In this document: positions 53,074 to 61,476 of the stretch, one piece after another
Position numbering within the stretch: the stretch's first letter is position 1
How the letters are laid out: each line of letters starts with the position of its first letter
Origin: Roseiarcus sp050012775
GTDB lineage: Bacteria > Pseudomonadota > Alphaproteobacteria > Rhizobiales > Beijerinckiaceae
Assembly (NCBI GenBank): GCA_050012775.1
Contig: JBEKGN010000028.1
Span: 1-64,000, forward strand
DNA length: 64,000 nt
Direction of reading: 5' to 3'
The notes under the pieces: model-generated
Seen by the model: the letters and a program-made list of their open reading frames with translations, nothing else
Told to the model about the DNA's origin: nothing
The model's database searches: none
Translations under genes and position numbers: made by a program

Positions 53074-53997
53074 TCAATATTTGCGCACGAGCGGGGCTTC
53101 CGGCGGAGCATAGGTCGGCTCTTCGCCGATCATCCAGCGCAGGCCGATGCGGAAGTCGTTCGAGGCGAGATCGTTCTTCGAATAGACGGTGTAGCTGGTG
53201 CCGCAGCCGAAGCCCGGGGGTGGGCCGAGGGTCAGACAATGCGACGAGCCGGAGGTGAACTTGCCGTAGTCGAGATAGCGGTAGCCGAGGTCGAGCTTGA
53301 GGTTCTGAGTCACGTTGAAGCTCAGGCCGGCCATCAGCCCCCAGGCGAAGTTCCACCTGCCGCCGTCGTTGGAATAGCCTCCGCTCGGAGACTGCACGCT
53401 GCCGCTAAAGGCGTAGCCGGTGTCGGTGAAGCCGAACAGCTTATTGTAGGCGAAGCCGGCGCCGGCGCCGACGTAGGGCGTGACGCCGTACCAGGTGCCC
53501 AGATCGGCATAGCCGTTGAGCATGGTGACGTAGGAGGAGAGGTTGGCGCGATAGAAATCGGCGTATTGCTGGGTGCTGGTGTTGGTCCCGACGATGTTCG
53601 GCTCGTTGAGCACTTCGAGCGTCTGGAAGCCGGCGCCGCCGCGATATTCCTCGGTCAGGTCGACGCGGAACCAGTTGTTGAACTGGTAGCCGAAGCCGAG
53701 GTCGAAGATCCCCGAAGCGGAGACCGTCGGGTTATAGAAACCGTTGGTCGCCGCGGCGTCGAGGGTTCCGCCGGCGATGCCGGCCGCGATCGGATCGGGC
53801 GAGACCGCGAGGGTCGGTGTCGTCGCGTTGATCCCGAGGCCGACGTCGCCGCGCAAATACCAGCCGTTGAATTCGGCCATGGCGGGCGGCGGCGGCTCGA
53901 GCGCCGGCGCGGGCGGCAGGAGATCGGCGGCGACGGCCGCGCGGGCCAGGGCGAAGAGCGCGCCGCCGGCGAGAATGAGGGCCTTCAACTTGGCCAT
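53074..53997 (-). CDS. Outer-membrane beta-barrel protein (Omp25/RopB-like)
   Basis: A 307-residue porin-like small barrel. The signal peptide is KLKALILAGGALFALARAAV with cleavage near AVAAD. The mature part has alternating strands such as GWYLRGDVGLGIN, FDLGFGYQFNNWFRVDLTEE and LKLDLGYRYLDYGKF, and ends in a basic, aromatic KY after NDFRIGLRWMIG, the BAM-recognition style terminus of Hyphomicrobiales Omp25-type proteins. The ATG at 53997 begins the signal. It has its own terminator and appears monocistronic. Confidence 0.85.
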   Translation of the reverse strand: MAKLKALILAGGALFALARAAVAADLLPPAPALEPPPPAMAEFNGWYLRGDVGLGINATTPTLAVSPDPIAAGIAGGTLDAAATNGFYNPTVSASGIFDLGFGYQFNNWFRVDLTEEYRGGAGFQTLEVLNEPNIVGTNTSTQQYADFYRANLSSYVTMLNGYADLGTWYGVTPYVGAGAGFAYNKLFGFTDTGYAFSGSVQSPSGGYSNDGGRWNFAWGLMAGLSFNVTQNLKLDLGYRYLDYGKFTSGSSHCLTLGPPPGFGCGTSYTVYSKNDLASNDFRIGLRWMIGEEPTYAPPEAPLVRKY

Positions 53998-54229
53998 GAC
54001 GGAATCCCTTCGTTCGACGCGCGCCAACAGGGCCCGCGCACACTTGCTTCGAAGAGAAAAATGCCATGAACATCTTAATGCCGACTTAACCCTAAAAATT
54101 GACCTTAATGAACCGTGACCCGCGGATTTGCAGGGCGATCCCACGATCGGCGAAACGAATCCGAGCGACCGTTCGGGCGCTTTCGCTCGATGGGCTCGCG
54201 CGCGGGGCCATGTCTTACGGAAACTCTTG

Positions 54230-54253
54230 CGAAGAGCGATTCGTCGCTCTTCG
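54230..54253. other. Perfect 10-bp hairpin with TTCG loop
   Basis: CGAAGAGCGA (54230-54239) and TCGCTCTTCG (54244-54253) are exact complements around the tetraloop TTCG. No U-run follows on either strand. It could be a processing or stability element or part of a short extragenic palindromic repeat; no second copy was noticed in the window. Confidence 0.6.
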
Positions 54254-54294
54254 TGAGTTCGGCGCCTCGGCGCCGCCGCGCTTGCGCGCTTGTC

Positions 54295-54323
54295 AAACCT
54301 CAGAGATCGCAACCTCTGAGATT
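54295..54323 (-). terminator. Probable terminator of the ilvD-like/GNAT operon
   Basis: On the minus strand AAATCTCAGAG is followed by an 8-base loop and CTCTGAGGTTT. The 11-position stem has one mismatch and ends in TTT. It lies directly after the GNAT gene (stop at 54329). The short T-tract makes it a moderate candidate. Confidence 0.5.
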
Positions 54324-54328
54324 TGGAA

Positions 54329-55039
54329 TTACGCCGCGGGCTCCCGATTGAGGCTCGTCAACGCAATCTTCTGGCGTCCCGTGGCGTCGAAATTCTCCGG
54401 GGCGAGCCAACGCTCGAACGCCGCGCGCCGCGCCGGCCATTCCGAATCGAGCATCGAGAACCACGCGGTGTCGCGATTGCGGCCCTTGACGATCATATGC
54501 TGGCGGAACACGCCCTCGAAGGCGAAGCCGAGTCGCAGCGCCGCGCGCTTAGAGGGCGCGTTGAGGTCGTTGCATTTCCATTCGTAGCGGCGATAGCCGA
54601 GTTCGTCGAACACGTAAGCCGCGAAAAGATATTGCGCCTCGGTCGCGCCGATCGTGCGCTGGATCGCCGGCGTGAAGAGAATATTGCCGACCTCGATCAC
54701 GCGATGCGTCGCGTCGACGCGCATCAAGGTCTGGTAGCCGACGGCCAGGCCCGAGGCATTGTCGAGGATGGCGAAAAACAGCGGATCGGCCGATTGCGCC
54801 TTGGCGGCGATGCTGGCCTTGAAGACAGCCTCGTCGGTGTAAGGGCCATCGAACAGATAGGTCCAAACACGATCCTTGTCGCCGCCGTTCGCGCCGTGGA
54901 AGAGCGCGTCGGCGTGACTGTCGGCGTCGAGCGGCGCCAGCGTGACCGCGCGCCCGCGCAGCGTGACGCGCTCGGGGCGCTTGGCAGCGTGGGCGTCGAC
55001 GAGCGGGCCGATGGGCTGCCCGAGCCAGTTTGTCTCCAT
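54329..55039 (-). CDS. GNAT family N-acetyltransferase (RimJ/RimL-like)
   Basis: A 236-residue acetyltransferase of the RimJ/RimL group. It begins with VTLRGRAVTLAPLDADSHAD, carries the acetyl-CoA site in RTIGATEAQYLFAAYVFDEL with the following GYRRYEWKCNDLNAPSKRAA segment, and closes with LRLGFAFEGVFRQHMIVKGR. The substrate may be a protein N-terminus or a small amine. Its ATG lies 3 bases after the stop of the dehydratase gene, so they form an operon. Confidence 0.87.
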   Translation of the reverse strand: METNWLGQPIGPLVDAHAAKRPERVTLRGRAVTLAPLDADSHADALFHGANGGDKDRVWTYLFDGPYTDEAVFKASIAAKAQSADPLFFAILDNASGLAVGYQTLMRVDATHRVIEVGNILFTPAIQRTIGATEAQYLFAAYVFDELGYRRYEWKCNDLNAPSKRAALRLGFAFEGVFRQHMIVKGRNRDTAWFSMLDSEWPARRAAFERWLAPENFDATGRQKIALTSLNREPAA

Positions 55040-55042
55040 TGG

Positions 55043-56872
55043 CTAATGATTGTCCCGCGGCACGCCCATCGTCTGCGCGAGGCGCTGGTACCTCACGGCC
55101 GGCTTCAGCACCATGCCCTCGTCGAACTGGGCCACCATTTCGCGTTGGATCTGTTGCCACGGCGTCTGGCTCTTGGGATAGGCGTAGCCGTGCTTCTCCA
55201 GAGCGGCCCGGCGGGTGGCGAGCTCCTCGTCGGAAATGAGGATATTGGCGGCGCGCTTCTTGAGATCGATGCGGATGCGGTCGCCGGTGCGCACCAGCGC
55301 GAGCCCGCCGCCGGCCGCCGCTTCGGGCGAGGCGTTGAGGATCGAGGGCGAACCCGACGTGCCGGACTGTCGGCCGTCGCCGATGCAGGGAAGCGCGTTG
55401 ACGCCTTTCCTGAGCAGAGCGGCGGGCGGCTGCATGTTCACGACTTCCGCGCCGCCGGGATAGCCGATCGGCCCCGTGCCGCGGATGAACAAGATGCAAT
55501 GCTCGTCGATCTTGAGCTTCGGGTCCTCGATGCGGTGGTGATAATCCTCCGGCCCGTCGAACACGATCGCGCGTCCCTCGAAGGCTTCCGGATCGCTCGC
55601 ATTCGAGAGATAGCGCTGACGAAACTCCGCGTCGATCACGCTCGTCTTCATGATCGCATCGTCGAAGAGGTTGCCGCGAAGCACGATGAAGCCGGCGTCC
55701 GGCTTCATCGGCGCGTCGATCGGGAAGATCACGTCCGCATCGTCCGAAGCTTTGCCCTTGCAATTCTCGCCGATCGTCTTGCCGTTGACGGTCAGAGCGT
55801 TCTTGTGGATGAGCTTGTGCTTCATCAGCTCGTTGACGACGGCGGGCACGCCGCCGGCGCGATGGAACTCCTCGCCGAGATACTTGCCGGCTGGCTGCAT
55901 GTTGACGAGCAGCGGCACGTGATGGCCGACCTTCTCCCAGTCGTCGATGCTCAGCTTGACGCCGATGTGGCGCGCGATCGCGTTGACGTGGATCGGCGCG
56001 TTGGTCGAGCCGCCGATCGCGCTGTTGACCACGATCGTGTTCTCGAAGGCTTCGCGGGTAAGGATGTCCGAGGGCTTCAAGTCCTCCCACACCATGTCGA
56101 CGATGCGGCGGCCCGTCTCGTAGGCGATCTGCCCGCGCTCGCGATGCGGCGCCGGAATGGCGGCGCAGCCGGGCAGGCTCATGCCGAGCGCCTCGGCGAG
56201 CGCGTTCATCGTCGAGGCGGTGCCCATGGTGTTGCAATGGCCGATCGACGGCGCCGAGGAGGTCACGATCTCCATGAATTGCTCGTAGTCGATCTTGCCT
56301 TCGGCGAGTTCGGCGCGCGCCTTCCAGACGATCGTGCCCGAGCCGGTGCGCTCGCCGTGATGCCAGCCGTTGTTCATCGGCCCGCCGGAAAGCACGATGG
56401 CGGGAATGTTGACCGTCGCCGCCGCCATGATGCAGGCCGGGGTCGTCTTGTCGCAACCGGTGGTGAGCACGACCCCGTCGATGAAATAGCCCATCAGGAT
56501 TTCGACCAGGCCGAGATAGGCAAGATTGCGGTCGAGCGCCGCGGTCGGGCGTTTGCCCGTCTCCTGGAGCGGATGAACGGGGAATTCGAAGGGAACGCCG
56601 CCGGCCGCGATGATGCCGTCGCGCACGCGCTTGGCCAGATCGAGATGATGGCGGTTGCAGGGGACGAGGTCGGAGCCGGTCTGGGCGATGCCGATGATCG
56701 GCTTGCCCGAGCGCAACTCCGCCGGCGTGAGGCCGAAATTGAGATAGCGCTCGATATAGAGCGCGGTCATGCCGGGATTGTCGGGGTTGTCGAACCACTG
56801 CCTCGAGCGCAGGCGCCGCTTGCCGTCTTTGAGGTGCTTGTCCTGCCCCGCGGCTCCGCCCTTGACTTTCAT
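55043..56872 (-). CDS. IlvD/Edd family dehydratase, sugar-acid type
   Basis: A 609-residue Fe-S dehydratase. The N-terminus RRLRSRQWFDNPDNPGMTAL followed by YIERYLNFGLTP is typical of L-arabinonate/D-xylonate dehydratase-like members rather than the valine pathway IlvD. Cluster cysteines are in TTGCDKTTPACIM and SIGHCNTMGTAST; another Cys is in DLVPCNRHH. SSAPSIGHCNTMG and GGSTNAPIHVNAIARH are substrate-loop motifs, and DGRQSGTSGSPSILN the C-terminal one. It likely converts an aldonate to its 2-keto-3-deoxy acid; the sugar is not determined. No other pentose-pathway gene is adjacent. Confidence 0.88.
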   Translation of the reverse strand: MKVKGGAAGQDKHLKDGKRRLRSRQWFDNPDNPGMTALYIERYLNFGLTPAELRSGKPIIGIAQTGSDLVPCNRHHLDLAKRVRDGIIAAGGVPFEFPVHPLQETGKRPTAALDRNLAYLGLVEILMGYFIDGVVLTTGCDKTTPACIMAAATVNIPAIVLSGGPMNNGWHHGERTGSGTIVWKARAELAEGKIDYEQFMEIVTSSAPSIGHCNTMGTASTMNALAEALGMSLPGCAAIPAPHRERGQIAYETGRRIVDMVWEDLKPSDILTREAFENTIVVNSAIGGSTNAPIHVNAIARHIGVKLSIDDWEKVGHHVPLLVNMQPAGKYLGEEFHRAGGVPAVVNELMKHKLIHKNALTVNGKTIGENCKGKASDDADVIFPIDAPMKPDAGFIVLRGNLFDDAIMKTSVIDAEFRQRYLSNASDPEAFEGRAIVFDGPEDYHHRIEDPKLKIDEHCILFIRGTGPIGYPGGAEVVNMQPPAALLRKGVNALPCIGDGRQSGTSGSPSILNASPEAAAGGGLALVRTGDRIRIDLKKRAANILISDEELATRRAALEKHGYAYPKSQTPWQQIQREMVAQFDEGMVLKPAVRYQRLAQTMGVPRDNH

Positions 56873-57017
56873 TCTATTCGTCCTCGCGATACGACGCTTG
56901 ATGGAAGCGATATGCGTCTTTTGCAGGCACTATGCGGCCAATCCAAGGGCAAATCAACGAAAGCCTGGGCGAGGCTTCAAGCGGCGGCCGAGCCATGCTA
57001 TGGCGGGTCTCGTCAGC

Positions 57018-57094
57018 GCGCCCGTAGCTCAACTGGATAGAGTATCGGTCTTCGAAACCGAGGGTTGGGAGTTCAAGCCTCTCCGGGCGCGCCA
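57018..57094 (+). tRNA. tRNA-Arg (anticodon TCG)
   Basis: A 77-base cloverleaf. The acceptor arm GCGCCCG (57018-57024) pairs with CGGGCGC (57084-57090), followed by a discriminator G and an encoded CCA. The anticodon stem TCGGT/ACCGA encloses the loop CTTCGAA, with anticodon TCG reading CGA (Arg). The T arm GGGAG-TTCAAGC-CTCTC has one G-T pair. The antisense frame across it that reads MARPERLELPTLGFEDRYS is a known type of artefact. Confidence 0.95.
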
Positions 57095-57590
57095 ATTTCG
57101 AACGAGCTGTTTCCCAAATATATCAAAGCATGTGTTTAGGTAGATTTTTCTGCCGATCAAGGATCGCCAAAGCGGATATTGGTCCCGCCAAGCAGGCGGC
57201 AAGCGATCAGCCACTATCACATAAATTATCCGGTTTACAAGATTTTCCGGCGGTCTCAACTCACTTGACGAATAAGTATAATTCGGCATATTGCTATCCC
57301 AGGGCGATCCATGCGATCGCCCGCGCCCTCCCCGCAACCCGCGGTTAATCCGCGCGGGACTTTGACCCCTTCAATCTCTTCGTGATCAATAGTTTACGAC
57401 GCCGATTGGCGTCAGGACCCCGCGCCCAACGACATCACGGGTCCTGATGGCGAACTGGGGGCCAAACCAATCGTGGACAAAAGGCATTTGGTTACATTAA
57501 CGTTTGCCCTCAAACTAAACGGCTGGAATCTCGCTTGGCGGAACACTGCGGGCGGGCGACTTTCCAGGCGACGTGACGGAGGAAATGGCA
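57095..57590. other. Intergenic region after tRNA-Arg, AT-rich
   Basis: Nearly 500 bases without a supported gene and noticeably AT-richer than the flanks (especially 57110-57300). A TATAAT hexamer occurs at 57278-57283. A GGAGG ribosome-binding site for the SDR gene is at 57578. I looked for a repeat of the tRNA 3' end (gttcaagcctctccgggcg) and found none in this gap. It could represent the junction of an inserted segment. Confidence 0.4.
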
Positions 57591-58346
57591 ATGGTCCTGC
57601 GCGACAAGATTAGCGTGATCACGGGCGGCGGGGGCAGCATCGGCTTGGCGACGGCGCAGCTATTTCTCAACGAGGGCGCCAGGGTGCTGCTCGTCGACCG
57701 CGACGAGGACAGGCTGGCGGCGGCCGTCGCCGAACTCGCGCATCCCGATGTCGTTTCCGTCGCGGCCGACGTGACGCGAACGGCGGATATCCAAAAGTTG
57801 GTTCAAAGCGCGGTCGAGCGTTGGGGCCGCATCGATGTTCTGTTCAGCAACGCCGGAACATTCGGCGCCGTCGCCACGGTGGAGCAGTTTCCCGAAGACA
57901 TGTTCGACGCCGTCTACGCCGTGCACGTCCGCGGCGCGTTTCTCCTGGCAAAATACGCCGTCCCGCATATGCCGAGGGGAGGGAGCATCGTCATCACGTC
58001 GAGCATCGTGGGGACGCGCGGCGATCCCGGCGCATACGCCTATGTCACGGCGAAGCACGCCCAGGTCGGCCTGATGCGCTGCCTCGCCAAGGATCTCGCC
58101 CCACGGGGGATTCGCGTAAACACCATCCATCCCGGACCGATCGACAACGGCTTCCAGCGCGCCGTCGAGGCGGACCTGACGGCCGTCATGGGCCAGGACG
58201 CGACCGCGTTCTTCGACAAAGTCATTCCCTTGGGCCGCCACGGTCGGCCGGCGGAAATCGCCGAAGCCGTGCTCTACCTCGCTTCGGATCGCAGCAGCTT
58301 CACCACCGGCAGCCTTCTGATGGCCGATGGAGGTTTGAGCGCGTGA
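57591..58346 (+). CDS. SDR family oxidoreductase (3-oxoacyl-ACP reductase-like)
   Basis: A 251-residue classical short-chain dehydrogenase. The cofactor site is ITGGGGSIGLATAQLF, LLVDRDEDRL ends beta-2 with Asp (favouring NAD), FSNAGTFG is the NAG motif, the catalytic Ser is in IVITSSIVGTRGDPGA and the Tyr/Lys in YAYVTAKHAQVG, followed by HPGPIDNGFQ. The ATG at 57591 has GGAGG 8 bases upstream; the longer frame to GTG 57573 starts before that site. It heads a run with the MarR and ThDP genes and may oxidise a hydroxy intermediate in the same pathway. Confidence 0.88.
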   Translation: MVLRDKISVITGGGGSIGLATAQLFLNEGARVLLVDRDEDRLAAAVAELAHPDVVSVAADVTRTADIQKLVQSAVERWGRIDVLFSNAGTFGAVATVEQFPEDMFDAVYAVHVRGAFLLAKYAVPHMPRGGSIVITSSIVGTRGDPGAYAYVTAKHAQVGLMRCLAKDLAPRGIRVNTIHPGPIDNGFQRAVEADLTAVMGQDATAFFDKVIPLGRHGRPAEIAEAVLYLASDRSSFTTGSLLMADGGLSA

Positions 58347-58846
58347 GCAGGGCCATGACGGCGTCGAAACGAACAGGTCGGGCGCCGGCGAAGCCGGAGC
58401 CCGTGGCCGTTCCCTCGAAAGTCAAACTCGGCCCTCTCGAGAGGTACATCGGCTTCCATCTGCGCATGGCGCAGGAAATCGCGCTGCGGGCGTTTATCGC
58501 CAGCTCCCGCCAGCCCGATTTCAAACCCGGCCACTTCGCGACTCTCATGCTCATAAGGCTCAACCCCGGCCTGTCGCAGATCGAGGTGTGCCGCGCCATC
58601 GGTCGGGACAAGTCCACCCTCAGCCCGCTCATTCGCGGGCTCGAGCGCGACGGGCTCATCCTGCGCGAGAATTCCGCCTTGGACCGGCGCAGCGTCACCC
58701 TCCGGCTGAGCGGCAAAGGAGAAGAGGCGCTCGACAAGCTGCTCAAGCATGCCGAAGCCCACGACCGGCGGCTCGACGCCATCGTGGGCGAGGCCAAGCC
58801 CGAGCTCATCGCCTTGTTGAAGAAGATCGCCGCGGCTCTGAGCTGA
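58343..58846 (+). CDS. MarR family transcriptional regulator
   Basis: A 167-residue winged-helix regulator of the MarR type. After a basic, Pro-rich leader it has a dimerisation helix (LGPLERYIGFHLRMAQEIAL), a recognition region LNPGLSQIEVCRAIGRDKST followed by LSPLIRGLERDGLI, and the wing RENSALDRRSVTLRLSGKGE. MarR proteins usually repress catabolic genes until an aromatic ligand binds. The proposed GTG start overlaps the SDR stop (GTGA) and has GGAGG 9 bases upstream; ATG 58355 is the alternative. It lies between the SDR and ThDP genes. Confidence 0.87.
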   Translation: MSRAMTASKRTGRAPAKPEPVAVPSKVKLGPLERYIGFHLRMAQEIALRAFIASSRQPDFKPGHFATLMLIRLNPGLSQIEVCRAIGRDKSTLSPLIRGLERDGLILRENSALDRRSVTLRLSGKGEEALDKLLKHAEAHDRRLDAIVGEAKPELIALLKKIAAALS

Positions 58847-58875
58847 CGGCCAAATCGTGTCATCGGAGAGCCATC

Positions 58876-60588
58876 ATGTACAGCGCCAGCACGGCCCTGC
58901 TCGACGCCTTGAGCGACGCGGGCGTGACGCACATCTTCGCGAACTTCGGCAGCGACCACCCCGCGCTGGTCGAAGCGATCGCGGAGGCCCGCGCGCAAGG
59001 GCGCGCCATTCCAATGGTCGTGACCTCGCCGAACGAGATGGTGGCGCTTAGCTGCGCGCACGGCTCCGCGCAGCTCACCGGGCGCGCCCAGGCCGTCATC
59101 GTGCATGTGGAATGCGGGACCCAGGCGCTCGGCGGGGCGGTTCACAACGCGGCCAAGGCGCGCATTCCCGCCTTCATCTTCGCCGGGCTCTCCCCGTTCA
59201 CTCAGGAGGGCGAGCTGCGCGGGAGCCGCAACGAATTCATCCAGTGGATCCAGGATGTCGCCGACCAACGCGGCATCGTCCGCGGCTATATGAAATACGA
59301 CAATGAGTTCCGGACGGGCAAGAACGTCCCGCAGCTCGTGCACCGCGCCATGCAGCTGGCCCATAGCGATCCCAAGGGGCCGGTCTATCTCACCGGCGCC
59401 CGCGAGGTGATGGAGGAGGAAGTCGAGCCGATCGCCATCGATCTGGAGCGCTGGCGGCCGGTGCCGACCGCACCCCTGCCCGAGACCGGCGCAGCGGAGA
59501 TCGCGTCGGCGCTGGCGACGGCGAAAAGGCCCTTGATCGTGACGACCTATCTCGGCCGCCGGGGCGAGGCCGTGACCGAACTCTTGCGGCTTTGCGAGAG
59601 ACTCGGCGTCGGCGTGCTGGAATCGGTGCCGAGCGCGATGAACTATCCCCATGATGCGGCCATGTATCAGGGCAATCACTGGAACCACCCGCTCCAGAAT
59701 CCTCGCCTGGCGGAGGCGGATGTCGTGCTCGTCATCGACAGCGACGTGCCTTGGATTCCGACGATCAACAAGCCGGCGCACGACGCCCGAATCTTTCACG
59801 TCGACATCGATCCGCTCAAGGGCTCGATCCCGCTCTGGTACATTGGCGCGCACCGCTCCTTCGGCGCCGATGCGGCGACCGCGCTGGCGCAGATCAACGC
59901 GCATCTCGACCGCGAGGGCTTCGACGAGGCGGTGGCCCGCGCCCGCATTCGCCATTACTCGGGCCTCCACGCCGAACGCGCAAAGCAATTGGAGCAGCGC
60001 GAAAAGCCGAGCGGCGACACGATCACGCCGGAATTTCTTACCGCCTCGGTGCGCAAGGCGATCGACGCCGACACCGTCGTTCTCAATGAGGGCATCACCA
60101 ACTATCCCGCCATCTGCGACCACATCGCCCGCACGAAGCCGGGCACCTTCTTCGCCAGCGGCGGCGGGTCGCTCGGCTGGAACGGCGGCGCGGCGGTCGG
60201 CATGAAGCTCGCGGCGCCCAAAAGGACCTTTGTCGCGCTGACCGGCGACGGCTCCTACATGTTCTCCGTGCCCTCCACGGTGCATTGGATGGCCCGACGC
60301 TATCAAGCGCCGTTCCTCCAGGTCGTGTACAACAATCGCGGCTGGAAGGCGCCGAAATATTCCGCCCTCGCGGTTCATCCCGACGGCTACGCGAGCCGCG
60401 CCGACGACATCGACGTCAGCTTCGACCCGCCGCCGGATTATGCTGGCATCGCGGCCGCGGCGGGCGGCGCCTTCGCGCGCACGGTGAAATCGGCGGGCGA
60501 CCTCGACGAGGCGATCCAGGGCGCGCTGCGCGCCGTCCGCGAGGAGAAGCGATCGGCGGTGCTGGACGTCTGGCTGCCGCGATTGTAG
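58876..60588 (+). CDS. Thiamine-diphosphate-dependent enzyme (acetolactate synthase-like)
   Basis: A 570-residue ThDP enzyme of the acetolactate synthase/benzoylformate decarboxylase fold. The N-terminal PYR domain has the conserved Glu region TSPNEMVALSCAHGSAQLTG. The middle domain follows at about residues 200-340. The C-terminal PP domain has the metal/diphosphate motif GDG with NN exactly 26 residues after it (GDGSYMFSVPS ... VVYNN). The reaction is not determined: a 2-keto-acid decarboxylase, a lyase or a carboligase is possible. Neighbours (DAD-type cupin, SDR, MarR, liv uptake genes) suggest catabolism rather than branched-chain amino acid synthesis; no small regulatory subunit is adjacent. 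Confidence 0.87.
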   Translation: MYSASTALLDALSDAGVTHIFANFGSDHPALVEAIAEARAQGRAIPMVVTSPNEMVALSCAHGSAQLTGRAQAVIVHVECGTQALGGAVHNAAKARIPAFIFAGLSPFTQEGELRGSRNEFIQWIQDVADQRGIVRGYMKYDNEFRTGKNVPQLVHRAMQLAHSDPKGPVYLTGAREVMEEEVEPIAIDLERWRPVPTAPLPETGAAEIASALATAKRPLIVTTYLGRRGEAVTELLRLCERLGVGVLESVPSAMNYPHDAAMYQGNHWNHPLQNPRLAEADVVLVIDSDVPWIPTINKPAHDARIFHVDIDPLKGSIPLWYIGAHRSFGADAATALAQINAHLDREGFDEAVARARIRHYSGLHAERAKQLEQREKPSGDTITPEFLTASVRKAIDADTVVLNEGITNYPAICDHIARTKPGTFFASGGGSLGWNGGAAVGMKLAAPKRTFVALTGDGSYMFSVPSTVHWMARRYQAPFLQVVYNNRGWKAPKYSALAVHPDGYASRADDIDVSFDPPPDYAGIAAAAGGAFARTVKSAGDLDEAIQGALRAVREEKRSAVLDVWLPRL

Positions 60589-60681
60589 CCGACCGCGATC
60601 ACGGAGACCTTCAGCACGACCGCGAAGGTCTCCGATACGACCGCTGCGAGAGCGTTTTCCGAGCGATGTTCGAGGGACGCG

Positions 60682-61215
60682 TCACCTCATCAGCGCGTCG
60701 ATCAGTCGCGCGCCAAGACCCACTTTTTCATAATGAGCCTTGCACATCGCAATGTACTTGTGGACGTCGAAATAATCCTGCGACTGTCCGTTTTCGTCGA
60801 GCCAGATCAACGGACCTTCGACGATGAAGATCGCGCGCATCGGCTCTTCGTGTTCATAGGCGATCAGCGTGTGGCCTTCGCCGGCCGTCTCGTAGACGAA
60901 ATCGCCCGCCTTGGCGGTCCATTCATGTTCGAGATAGCCCCATTTGCCGGAGATCGTGTAGGCGAAGACCTGATGCGGGTGGTAGTGCCGGTTCACGAGG
61001 CCGGCGCGCTTGGCCATCAGGACATCGCACCATTTGTTCTGAGACGGCGAAATCCACAGGGGACGCGACGAGACGGTTTCCGTGAACGGCACGAAATAAC
61101 GCTCGTCGGCGTTCGCGACGTCGGGCGTGTATATTTCCGGCAACGCGTTCGGCTGGAACACCGTCGTGATCGGCTTCAGGTTCTTCCAAAATTCCGTCGT
61201 TGCGGCTTCCGGCAT
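60682..61215 (-). CDS. Cupin, 2,4'-dihydroxyacetophenone dioxygenase-like
   Basis: A 177-residue single-domain cupin. The first metal motif is in GLVNRHYHPHQVFAYTISGK followed by WGYLEHEW, and the second is in FVYETAGEGHTLIAYEHEE. The overall layout (PLWISPSQNKWCDVLMAKR before the barrel and WLDENGQSQDYFDVHKYI after) matches the 2,4'-dihydroxyacetophenone dioxygenase family, which cleaves the C-C bond next to a carbonyl to give a carboxylic acid and formate. GAGGAGG 7 bases upstream supports the ATG at 61215. It faces the ThDP gene tail to tail. The actual substrate is unknown. Confidence 0.82.
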   Translation of the reverse strand: MPEAATTEFWKNLKPITTVFQPNALPEIYTPDVANADERYFVPFTETVSSRPLWISPSQNKWCDVLMAKRAGLVNRHYHPHQVFAYTISGKWGYLEHEWTAKAGDFVYETAGEGHTLIAYEHEEPMRAIFIVEGPLIWLDENGQSQDYFDVHKYIAMCKAHYEKVGLGARLIDALMR

Positions 61216-61247
61216 GAATTCCCTCCTCAGTCAGATTAGAACGCAGA

Positions 61248-61437
61248 TTAGAACGGATAGCGCTGGCGGTGGGCTTCGATGGCGATCACCGGGTTTCGGC
61301 GAATGCGTCGAGGCCCCAGCGCCCTCCGAAACGGCCGTGGCCTGACGCTTTGACGCCGCCGAAAGGCATCTGCGCCTCGGCGAGGGTTGCGCCCTCGCTG
61401 GCCGCCGCTTCGGCGCCATTGATGAGTAGATTGATGT
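61248..61437 (-). pseudogene. Aldehyde dehydrogenase, C-terminal remnant with frameshift
   Basis: On the minus strand one frame reads ASEGATLAEAQMPFGGVKAS then GHGRFGGRWGLDAFAETR, the unmistakable C-terminus of an aldehyde dehydrogenase. It then stops at TGA; one frame over, the sequence continues IAIEAHRQRYPF and ends in TAA, the usual last residues of the family. A single lost base near 61292 explains this. Upstream of about 61437 no aldehyde dehydrogenase sequence remains, so at least 400 residues are missing. It lies just upstream of the cupin gene on the same strand. Confidence 0.8.
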
Positions 61438-61476
61438 TCGGCGTTGTCTCTCCTGGGCTTGCTCGGCGCTATGAAA

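Larger units (their letters stand above)
53998..54328. other. Intergenic region with two hairpins
   Basis: About 330 bases between the outer-membrane protein gene and the GNAT gene, both on the minus strand. It contains the AT-rich promoter zone of the porin gene (54060-54115), the UUCG-loop hairpin and the probable terminator listed separately. Frames crossing it look like noise. Confidence 0.45.

Noticed and set aside
53998..54328. A 63-codon minus-strand frame between the porin and GNAT genes
   Set aside because: It is Arg/Ser/Pro-rich, is crossed by the TTCG hairpin and has no ribosome-binding site or family.
54323..57040. A 905-codon plus-strand open frame
   Set aside because: It is antisense to the dehydratase and GNAT genes, which both have clear motifs.
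57270..57285. TTGACG close to TATAAT as a promoter
   Set aside because: The two hexamers are only 6 bases apart, far from the 16-18 needed for a sigma-70 promoter; only the TATAAT could be relevant.
56874..57337. Minus-strand open frames that read through the tRNA-Arg gene (one begins MARPERLELPTLGFEDRYS)
   Set aside because: The frames are the antisense of the tRNA and its flanks. This peptide is a recurrent annotation artefact, and the cloverleaf on the plus strand explains the sequence.
58300..60378. A 692-codon minus-strand open frame
   Set aside because: It is antisense to the MarR and ThDP genes and has no recognisable domain.
61248..61437. Programmed frameshift in an aldehyde dehydrogenase
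   Set aside because: Only the C-terminal tail of the enzyme is present, so this is a decayed fragment rather than a recoded gene.
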